Of a DNA stretch of 8,095 nucleotides, positions 1 through 5,645 are shown piece after piece. Position numbers and translations under genes: made by a program. The notes under the pieces were generated by a model. The model ran no database searches, had not been told where the DNA came from, and saw only the letters and a program-made list of their open reading frames with translations. Source of the stretch: Gallionella sp. (GTDB taxonomy: Bacteria; Pseudomonadota; Gammaproteobacteria; Burkholderiales; Gallionellaceae); assembly GCA_029850565.1 (NCBI GenBank), contig JARCRR010000222.1, positions 1 through 8,095 on the forward strand, read 5' to 3'. Positions within the stretch are counted from its first letter, which is position 1. Each line of letters starts with the position of its first letter.

Positions 1-1419
1 CGCTTCATCTCTGCCAAGATGCGCAAAGCCAACAACTTCACAACCGGTCAGATCTATGAAAGCGTCATTCGCAAAGAGCGTCGCGGCGAGTATCTAGGTA
101 AGACTGTTCAGGTGATTCCACATATCACTAACGAGATTCAAGCCTTCGTAGAGCGTGGGGCAGCAGCGTCCCTAGACGGCAAAGCTGATGTGGCTATCGT
201 TGAGATCGGCGGTACGGTTGGTGACATCGAATCATTGCCGTTCCTTGAAGCCGCGCGCCAGATGGGGTTACGCATGGGGCGCCATCAGGTGGCGTATGTG
301 CATCTGACACTGGTTCCGTATATCGCTACGGCAGGGGAGTTGAAGACCAAGCCGACACAACACAGTGTGCAAAAATTGCGCGAAATCGGTATCTTCCCGA
401 CCGCATTGATCTGTCGAGCCGATCGCCGCATCCCCGACGATGAGCGCGCCAAGATATCGTTGTTCGCCAACGTGCGAGAAGACAGCGTCATTTCGATGTG
501 GGATGTGGATAGTATCTATAAAGTCCCGCAAGTGTTACACGAGCAAGGGCTAGATCGAATCATCTGTGAAGAATTGGCATTGAATGCACCTCCAGCAGAT
601 TTGTCTGTATGGAATAAGCTCATCACCGCACAGGAGAGTCCACAGCACCAGATTACCATCGGCATGGTCGGCAAGTATGTTGATCTAACGGAGTCGTACA
701 AATCGTTGATCGAAGCATTGCGACACGCAGGTATCCATACTTCCACGCGTGTGAACATCGAATATCTGGATTCGGAAGTCATCGAAACTGAAGGTACTGG
801 ATGTCTGAAGACGCTCGATGCCATCCTTGTGCCCGGAGGTTTCGGTGTGCGCGGAACGGAAGGCAAGATCGCGGCGATTCGCTATGCACGTGAGAACAAG
901 ATACCTTACTTAGGTATCTGTCTCGGTATGCAGTTGGCTGTGATCGAATATGCGCGTCACGTGGCAGGCATGAACGATGCGAATAGCACCGAGTTCAATC
1001 TGGAGACAGAGCATCCTGTAGTTGCGTTGATCACCGAGTGGCTGGACCGTGACGGCAAGGTCGCCAAGCGCAGCGCCGATTCGGATATGGGCGGCACGAT
1101 GCGTCTGGGTTCGCAGCGTTGCCCGATCAAACAGAACACGATGGCGCAAACCATCTATGGCAACGAGGTGAACGAGCGGCATCGTCACCGTTATGAAGTG
1201 AACAACCATTATGTACCTACCTTGGAGAAGGTAGGATTGGTCATCTCTGCGCGTACGCCATCCGAAGACTTGCCCGAGATGATGGAACTGCCACAGACCA
1301 TGCATCCGTGGTTCGTCGGTGTACAGTTCCACCCGGAATTCACCTCCACACCGCGTGATGGACATCCGCTGTTTGAGGCTTACGTTAAGGCTGCTGTAGC
1401 GCATAAGGAATCTGTATGA
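1..1419 (+). CDS. pyrG: CTP synthase (glutamine-hydrolysing), 5' end missing
   Basis: CTP synthase makes CTP from UTP, ATP and glutamine in the cytoplasm, the last step of de novo pyrimidine nucleotide synthesis. The reading frame is open from base 1 (RFISAKMRKANNF), so the gene begins outside the window. By comparison with remembered E. coli PyrG (545 aa), about 77 N-terminal residues are missing, including the P-loop and one Mg-binding Asp. The 472 residues present include the rest of the synthetase domain, with VEIGGTVGDIES (Mg-ligand Glu) and the UTP-binding KTKPTQHS. The class I glutamine amidotransferase domain follows, with nucleophile Cys in YLGICLGMQ (codon 919-921) and the His/Glu pair in VQFHPEF (codons 1330-1332 and 1336-1338). 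No key residue visible here is altered. The stop overlaps the kdsA start as ATGA, which implies co-transcription and probably translational coupling. The truncation is a window-edge effect, not a pseudogene. Confidence 0.98.
   Translation, partial: RFISAKMRKANNFTTGQIYESVIRKERRGEYLGKTVQVIPHITNEIQAFVERGAAASLDGKADVAIVEIGGTVGDIESLPFLEAARQMGLRMGRHQVAYVHLTLVPYIATAGELKTKPTQHSVQKLREIGIFPTALICRADRRIPDDERAKISLFANVREDSVISMWDVDSIYKVPQVLHEQGLDRIICEELALNAPPADLSVWNKLITAQESPQHQITIGMVGKYVDLTESYKSLIEALRHAGIHTSTRVNIEYLDSEVIETEGTGCLKTLDAILVPGGFGVRGTEGKIAAIRYARENKIPYLGICLGMQLAVIEYARHVAGMNDANSTEFNLETEHPVVALITEWLDRDGKVAKRSADSDMGGTMRLGSQRCPIKQNTMAQTIYGNEVNERHRHRYEVNNHYVPTLEKVGLVISARTPSEDLPEMMELPQTMHPWFVGVQFHPEFTSTPRDGHPLFEAYVKAAVAHKESV
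899..919 (+). repeat. Intragenic hairpin in pyrG at the amidotransferase active site
   Basis: AGATACCT (899-906) and AGGTATCT (912-919) form a perfect 8-bp stem with a 5-base loop. It lies in the codons just before and into the catalytic Cys of PyrG. No regulatory role is known. A perfect stem of this size could occur by chance in 8 kb. Confidence 0.4.
1216..1235 (+). repeat. Intragenic hairpin in pyrG, 3' part
   Basis: CCTACCTT (1216-1223) and AAGGTAGG (1228-1235) form a perfect 8-bp stem around a GGAG tetraloop, about 180 bases before kdsA. No T-run follows, so it is not a terminator. It could affect mRNA stability or processing, or be chance. Confidence 0.4.
1405..1410 (+). promoter_or_regulatory. 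Ribosome binding site of kdsA
   Basis: AAGGAA lies 5 bases before the kdsA ATG, inside the last codons of pyrG. It supports the start at 1416 and independent ribosome entry despite the ATGA overlap. Confidence 0.75.
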
Positions 1420-2267
1420 AGCTGTGCAACTTTGATGTCGGCCTAGACAAACCTTTGTTTTTGATCGCAGGTCCGTGCGTGATCGAGTCGGAACAAATGG
1501 CGATCGATACCGCTGGTCAGCTGAAGGAGATATGCCTGAAACTCGGCATCCCATTCATCTACAAATCCTCCTACGATAAAGCCAACCGTAGCTCAGGCAA
1601 GACCTTTCGCGGATTTGGTATGGATGCTGGTTTAAAGATTCTGGAAAAAGTGAAAGCGCAGATCGGTGTGCCAGTTCTGACCGATGTGCATGACGAGGAC
1701 GAGATCGCACCTGTGGCATCTGTGGTCGATGTACTGCAAACGCCTGCATTTCTATGCCGCCAGACAGACTTCATCCATGCTGTCGCGAAAGCAGGCAAGC
1801 CGGTGAACATCAAGAAGGGCCAGTTCCTTTCACCTTGGGATATGAAGAACGTGGTGGACAAGGCGCGCGAAGTGAGCGGTGCCGACAACATCATGGTATG
1901 CGAACGCGGCGCATCGTTCGGCTATAACAATCTGGTGTCGGATATGCGCTCGTTGGCTGTGATGCGCAATACTGGTTGCCCAGTGGTGTTCGATGCCACG
2001 CATTCGGTACAGTTGCCAGGTGGCCAAGGTACAGCAAGTGGTGGGCAGCGCGAATTCGTGCCGGTGTTGGCGCGAGCAGCAGTCGCAGCTGGCGTGGCTG
2101 GTGTGTTCATGGAGACACACCCCGATCCCGCAAAAGCATTGTCTGATGGCCCAAATGCATTCCCATTGGGGCATCTGCAAGAGTTGTTGCAGACATTGAA
2201 GGCGCTGGACGCTTTGGTGAAGCAGCAAGGTTTTATCGAAGAGAACGTTAACTTAAAGAGTGTGTGA
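1416..2267 (+). CDS. kdsA: 3-deoxy-D-manno-octulosonate 8-phosphate synthase, metal-type signature
   Basis: KdsA condenses phosphoenolpyruvate with arabinose 5-phosphate to give Kdo-8-phosphate, the committed step to the Kdo sugar of lipopolysaccharide, so the host is Gram-negative. The 283-residue length is normal for the family (E. coli 284). Visible motifs are AGPCVIES (18-25), SSYDKANRSS (51-60), PAFLCRQTD (110-118), KKGQFLSPWD (133-142), CERGASFGYNN (162-172), DATHSVQLPGG (193-203), FMETHPDP (231-238) and LSDGPNA (242-248). Cys21, His196, Glu233 and Asp244 match the four metal ligands known from Aquifex aeolicus KdsA. The E. coli non-metal enzyme has Asn at the Cys position. The gene starts inside the pyrG stop codon and ends 16 bases before eno. 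The PEP substrate comes from the eno product encoded next door. DAHP synthase is the main look-alike, but KANRSS and the overall length favour KdsA. Confidence 0.97.
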   Translation: MKLCNFDVGLDKPLFLIAGPCVIESEQMAIDTAGQLKEICLKLGIPFIYKSSYDKANRSSGKTFRGFGMDAGLKILEKVKAQIGVPVLTDVHDEDEIAPVASVVDVLQTPAFLCRQTDFIHAVAKAGKPVNIKKGQFLSPWDMKNVVDKAREVSGADNIMVCERGASFGYNNLVSDMRSLAVMRNTGCPVVFDATHSVQLPGGQGTASGGQREFVPVLARAAVAAGVAGVFMETHPDPAKALSDGPNAFPLGHLQELLQTLKALDALVKQQGFIEENVNLKSV

Positions 2268-2272
2268 GAGAG

Positions 2273-2277
2273 AAGGA
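2273..2277 (+). promoter_or_regulatory. Ribosome binding site that fixes the eno start
   Basis: AAGGA ends 6 bases before ATG 2284. The frame is also open from a GTG at 2260, which would overlap the kdsA end and add eight residues (MCEREGKR) not found in enolases. This site decides for the ATG at 2284. Confidence 0.8.
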
Positions 2278-2283
2278 AAGAGA

Positions 2284-3567
2284 ATGAGTGCAATCGTTGA
2301 TGTCATAGCGCGTGAGATTTTGGATTCCCGTGGTAACCCGACCGTAGAAGCGGACGTGTTGCTGGAGTCTGGTGTGATGGGTCGTGCGGCCGTACCGTCT
2401 GGCGCATCCACAGGAGAGAAGGAAGCGATCGAACTGCGCGATGGTGATAAGCAGCGCTACTTGGGTAAGGGCGTGTTGAAGGCAGTTGAGAATGTGAACA
2501 CCGAGATCGCTGAAGCGATCATCGGTTTGGATGCTGCTGAGCAAGCATTCATCGATCAGACCATGATCGACTTGGATGGCACAGACACCAAATCCCGTTT
2601 GGGCGCTAACGCCATTTTGGCGGTATCGATGGCTGTGGCACGTGCCGCGGCAGAAGAGAGCGGATTGCCTCTGTACCGTTACCTCGGCGGCGCAGCGCGC
2701 ATGGAGATGCCAGTGCCGATGATGAATATCATCAACGGCGGTGCGCATGCCACCGGCGGCGCCGATATCCAGGAATTCATGATCATCCCGGTGGGGGCAC
2801 AAAGCTTCCGCGAGGCGTTGCGTTGCGGCGCAGAAGTATTCCATGCGCTGAAGGCGATCCTGCACCATCGCGGCCTGACCACCACCGTCGGCGACGAAGG
2901 TGGTTTCGCCCCGGCTTTGGGTTCCAATGAGGCAGCATTGAAGGTCATCGTTGAAGCCATCGAAGCGGCAGGTTATGTGCCCGGCGCGGACGTGGCGATC
3001 GGTATCGATGCCGCTGCTTCCGAGTTCTACAAGGACGGCAAATACCATCTGAAGGCCGACGGCCTGACATTGACTGCTGCGCAGATCATCGATATGTACG
3101 CGTCATGGGTGGACAAATATCCGGTCATCACACTGGAAGACGGCATGAGCGAACACGACTGGGACGGCTGGAAGGCATTGACCGACCGCCTCGGTAAGCA
3201 GATCCAGTTGGTGGGTGACGATGTGTTCGTGACCAACACCAAGATCCTGCGCGAAGGCATCAAGCGCGGTATCGCCAACTCCATCCTGATCAAAGTGAAC
3301 CAGATTGGTACGCTGACCGAGACTTTCGCGGCCATCGAGATGGCGAAGCGTGCAGGCTACACCGCTGTGATCTCGCACCGCTCGGGTGAGACAGAAGACT
3401 CCACCATCGCCGATCTGGCCGTGGCGACCAACTCCATGCAGATCAAGACCGGTTCACTGTCGCGTTCGGACCGCATGGCGAAGTACAACCAACTGTTGCG
3501 CATCGAAGAAGACCTGGGTGACAGCGCTTCTTACCCTGGCCGCGGGGCTTATTACCAGCTGGGCTGA
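2284..3567 (+). CDS. eno: Enolase (phosphopyruvate hydratase)
   Basis: Enolase interconverts 2-phosphoglycerate and phosphoenolpyruvate in glycolysis and gluconeogenesis. From ATG 2284 it has 427 residues, close to E. coli (432), and begins MSAIVDVIAREILDSRGNPT. Conserved features are the SGASTG loop (39-44, Mg ligand Ser), His155 in GGAHA, Glu164 in QEFMI, Glu205 in GDEGG, metal ligands Asp242, Glu285 (LEDG) and Asp312 (GDD), catalytic Lys337 (ILIKVNQ), HRSG (365-368) and Lys388 (QIKTGS). All catalytic positions are present, so the enzyme should be active. The mobile loop after His155 reads ATGGADIQ, where E. coli has ADNNVDIQ, a small oddity. The gene lies 16 bases after kdsA and 8 before ftsB. 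Its product PEP is a KdsA substrate. Confidence 0.98.
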   Translation: MSAIVDVIAREILDSRGNPTVEADVLLESGVMGRAAVPSGASTGEKEAIELRDGDKQRYLGKGVLKAVENVNTEIAEAIIGLDAAEQAFIDQTMIDLDGTDTKSRLGANAILAVSMAVARAAAEESGLPLYRYLGGAARMEMPVPMMNIINGGAHATGGADIQEFMIIPVGAQSFREALRCGAEVFHALKAILHHRGLTTTVGDEGGFAPALGSNEAALKVIVEAIEAAGYVPGADVAIGIDAAASEFYKDGKYHLKADGLTLTAAQIIDMYASWVDKYPVITLEDGMSEHDWDGWKALTDRLGKQIQLVGDDVFVTNTKILREGIKRGIANSILIKVNQIGTLTETFAAIEMAKRAGYTAVISHRSGETEDSTIADLAVATNSMQIKTGSLSRSDRMAKYNQLLRIEEDLGDSASYPGRGAYYQLG

Positions 3568-3575
3568 AGTAGTCT

Positions 3576-3896
3576 GTGCGTGTTGTAACCTACATCCTGC
3601 TCGCCCTTATCCTGCTGTTGCAATATCCGTTATGGCTGGGTAAGGGGAGTTGGCTGAAGGTGTGGGACAACAACCGACAACTTAACGAACAAAAAGACAT
3701 CAATGAGCAATCCCGTCAGCGCAATGCTGTACTGGATGCCGAAGTAAAAGATCTGAAACGCGGTACTGATGCTTTGGAAGAGCGCGCGCGTAGCGAACTC
3801 GGCATGGTCAAGCAGGGAGAAGTGTTCTTTCAAGTCATTGGTGAGGCTGCTGCAAGCTCTGCCGTCGCAGCAACCCCCTCCAACAAGATCAAGTGA
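3576..3896 (+). CDS. ftsB: Cell division protein FtsB (septum formation initiator)
   Basis: FtsB is a small bitopic inner-membrane protein that forms the FtsQ-FtsL-FtsB complex and helps activate septal peptidoglycan synthesis. The 106 residues show a short cytoplasmic start, one membrane helix at about 4-21 (ILLALILLLQYPLW core), a polar heptad-like region at about 29-72 that should form a periplasmic coiled coil, and the family signature ALEERARSELGMVKQGEVFF (66-85). The alanine-rich tail (90-100) is not conserved. The start is GTG 3576: an in-frame TAG at 3570-3572 rules out anything upstream, and no ATG follows in the N-terminal part. Only a weak GAAG (3566-3569), overlapping the eno stop, could serve as ribosome binding site, so translation is probably low or coupled to eno. 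The eno-ftsB order is typical of beta- and gammaproteobacteria. Its last 8 bases overlap the convergent pgm. Confidence 0.93.
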   Translation: MRVVTYILLALILLLQYPLWLGKGSWLKVWDNNRQLNEQKDINEQSRQRNAVLDAEVKDLKRGTDALEERARSELGMVKQGEVFFQVIGEAAASSAVAATPSNKIK

Positions 3897-5520
3897 TGAC
3901 CGTAGGCTGTTGGCGTCCGGTACGGACGATCAACTCGGAGATGTTCAAACCGATCTGGATCAAATCCTTCAGCGCGTCTTGAGCATCAAGATGATGTCTT
4001 GCGACATCGGCCTCGTACGCTTCCAGATACACACGTAAGGTTGCCCCCTCTGTTCCTGTACCAGACAGGCGGAAGATGATGCGTGAGCCATCGCTGAACA
4101 GGATGCGTATCCCTTGGTTCTTGCTCACGCTGGCATCGACCGGGTCGGTGTAGCTGAAATCGTCACAGGTGGCGACGGTATATTTTCCGAACTGTTTGTC
4201 GGTGAGTGAAGCGAAGCTGTCGCGCAGATGCGTCATCACACCATTCGCCTCTTCGGTCGGTAAACCTTCGTAGTCGTAGCGCGAATAGAAGTTGCGACCA
4301 TACTTCGCCCAATGCTCGCGCACAATGCTTTCGACCGACTGCTTGCGCACGGCGAGGATGTTGAGCCAGAACAACACAGCCCACAGGCCATCTTTTTCGC
4401 GCACATGGTCAGAGCCCGTGCCGAAGCTCTCCTCACCGCACAGCGTGACCTTGCCTGCATCCATCAGATTGCCGAAGAATTTCCAACCGGTAGGAGTCTC
4501 GTAACAGGGGATGTTTAAGGCTTTTGCCACGCGATCTGCGGCAGCACTGGTCGGCATAGAGCGTGCAACACCAGCGATTCCTTTGGTGTAACCACGAACC
4601 AGTGTGGCGTTGGCTGCGATCACAGCGAGGCTGTCAGACGGGGTCACGAAGAAACGTTTACCCAGGATCATGTTGCGGTCACCGTCGCCATCCGAAGCTG
4701 CGCCGAAATCCGGTGCATCTTTGCCATAGACGATGTCGACCAGATCGTGAGCGTAGGTCAGATTGGGATCGGGATGTCCGCCACCGAAATCTTCCAATGG
4801 TACGGCGTTCATCACGCTGCCCGCTGCTGCGCCCAGCCTTCCTTCCAATATCTCTTTGGCATAGGGGCCGTTCACCGCGTGCATCGCGTCGAATTTGATC
4901 TTGAATCCGCCGGTCAGCAAGGCGCGGATGGCAGCGAAATCGAACAGCGATTCCATCAATTCAGCATAGTCGCTCACCGAGTCGATGACCTTGACCTTCA
5001 TGTTGCCCAAGGTCGTTTCGCCCAGTTGATCGAGTGATACATCGGCTGCTTCGAGGATGCGATAGGTAGTGATGACCTTGCTCTTGGCGAAGATCGCTTC
5101 GGTCACCGTCTCGGTGGCCGGGCCACCGTTACTACCGTTGTACTTGATGCCGAAGTCGCCATCCGGTCCGCCCGGATTGTGACTGGCGGAAAGGATGATG
5201 CCGCCGTATGTCTTGTACTTACGAATCACACAAGAAGCTGCTGGGGTGGAAAGGATGCCGCCGCGTCCAACCAATACTTGTCCGAAGCCATTGGCTGCCG
5301 CCATCTTGAGGATGGTCTGGATGGCTTCGCGATTGAAGAAGCGTCCATCACCACCGACGACCAAGGTTGCCCCCGATGGCGGGGAGATGCTATCGAAGAT
5401 GCTTTGAACGAAATTTTCCAGGTAGTGCTGTTTCTGGAAGGTAGGAACTTTTTTGCGCAATCCCGAGGTGCCGGGTTTTTGATCGGAAAACGGCTGGGTG
5501 GTGACGGTGCGGATGCTCAT
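3889..5520 (-). CDS. pgm: Phosphoglucomutase, PGM1 (eukaryote-like) type
   Basis: The enzyme interconverts glucose 1-phosphate and glucose 6-phosphate, linking glycolysis with glycogen and UDP-glucose synthesis. It has 543 residues and all four alpha-D-phosphohexomutase regions: PGTSGLRKK (16-24), the phosphoserine loop SASHNPGG (111-118, Ser113), the metal loop DGDGDRN (277-283), the sugar-binding CGEESFGTGSDH (361-372) and the phosphate-binding RLSGTGT (484-490). The N-terminus (SDQKPGTSGLRK) and C-terminus (RTGRQQPTVIT) closely match remembered rabbit PGM1 from end to end. E. coli Pgm differs strongly, with FGTSGHRG and other blocks. ATG 5520 aligns with the family N-terminus and has a good AGGGAG site. 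The gene is convergent with ftsB, overlapping it by 8 bases, and divergent from recQ. All catalytic residues are present. Phosphomannomutase activity is possible but less likely for this subgroup. Confidence 0.96.
   Translation of the reverse strand: MSIRTVTTQPFSDQKPGTSGLRKKVPTFQKQHYLENFVQSIFDSISPPSGATLVVGGDGRFFNREAIQTILKMAAANGFGQVLVGRGGILSTPAASCVIRKYKTYGGIILSASHNPGGPDGDFGIKYNGSNGGPATETVTEAIFAKSKVITTYRILEAADVSLDQLGETTLGNMKVKVIDSVSDYAELMESLFDFAAIRALLTGGFKIKFDAMHAVNGPYAKEILEGRLGAAAGSVMNAVPLEDFGGGHPDPNLTYAHDLVDIVYGKDAPDFGAASDGDGDRNMILGKRFFVTPSDSLAVIAANATLVRGYTKGIAGVARSMPTSAAADRVAKALNIPCYETPTGWKFFGNLMDAGKVTLCGEESFGTGSDHVREKDGLWAVLFWLNILAVRKQSVESIVREHWAKYGRNFYSRYDYEGLPTEEANGVMTHLRDSFASLTDKQFGKYTVATCDDFSYTDPVDASVSKNQGIRILFSDGSRIIFRLSGTGTEGATLRVYLEAYEADVARHHLDAQDALKDLIQIGLNISELIVRTGRQQPTVIT
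3909..3934. repeat. Inverted repeat at the ftsB/pgm convergent end
   Basis: GTTG-G-CGTCCG-GTA-CGGACG-AT-CAAC can fold into 6 + 4 base pairs with a 3-base loop and a small internal asymmetry. It begins 13 bases after the ftsB stop and lies within the last codons of pgm. No T-run follows on either strand, so it is not a classical intrinsic terminator. It could still slow RNA polymerase or mark a transcript end. The part encoding VRTGR is conserved protein sequence, so the palindrome may be accidental. Confidence 0.4.
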
Positions 5521-5526
5521 CTATAT

Positions 5527-5533
5527 TCTCCCT
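5527..5533 (-). promoter_or_regulatory. Ribosome binding site of pgm
   Basis: Read on the minus strand this is AGGGAGA, 6 bases before ATG 5520. It is a strong Shine-Dalgarno match and supports the chosen start. Confidence 0.75.
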
Positions 5534-5561
5534 TGAGTTTGGTCTTCTATATTCTGCGTAA

Positions 5562-5567
5562 ATCATA
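5562..5567 (-). promoter_or_regulatory. Candidate -10 element for pgm
   Basis: The minus strand reads TATGAT, five of six matches to the sigma-70 -10 consensus, about 40 bases upstream of the pgm ATG. This would give a leader of roughly 35 bases. No good -35 hexamer sits at 16-18 bases; the best nearby match, TTCACG, is only 12 bases away. The call rests on one hexamer in the right place. Confidence 0.35.
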
Positions 5568-5645
5568 CACCGCGTCATCGTGAATTGCCTCGGATTATGT
5601 GCATTGCGGTAAGCTTGCATACCTTTACAGCACCGCCTCTAACCC

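Larger units (their letters stand above)
5521..5645. other. Divergent intergenic region pgm/recQ
   Basis: These 125 bases carry the upstream signals of both pgm (-) and recQ (+). On the pgm side there is a clear ribosome binding site and a possible TATGAT. The 10-mer TCTATATTCT occurs twice (5520-5529 and 5546-5555), 26 bases apart. On the recQ side I see no convincing -35/-10 pair and no Shine-Dalgarno. No small gene or RNA is recognisable. Confidence 0.6.

Noticed and set aside
1..18. Truncated pyrG as a possible pseudogene or alternative ATG 19 start
   Set aside because: The frame continues upstream to base 1 with conserved residues (RFISAK), so the gene is simply cut by the window edge.
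910..1554. 214-codon open frame on the minus strand opposite pyrG and kdsA
   Set aside because: It overlaps two confident genes on the other strand and shows no recognisable domain or ribosome binding site.
2260..2283. Upstream GTG start for enolase adding eight residues
   Set aside because: The added residues are not family-like, the GTG overlaps the kdsA end, and AAGGA is correctly spaced only for ATG 2284.
2248..3048. 266-codon open frame on the minus strand opposite kdsA end and eno
   Set aside because: It lies antisense to a clearly conserved enolase, resembles no family I know, and is explained by the codon bias of the real gene.
5112..5128. Near-perfect palindrome CGGTGGCC-G-GGCCACCG in pgm
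   Set aside because: The stem has a one-base loop, unlikely as an RNA hairpin, and it falls on Gly-Gly-Pro coding sequence where GC-rich symmetry arises easily.
5585..5615. TTGCCT ... TAAGCT as a recQ sigma-70 promoter
   Set aside because: The spacing is 19 bases and the -10 matches only three of six positions, which is too weak to annotate.
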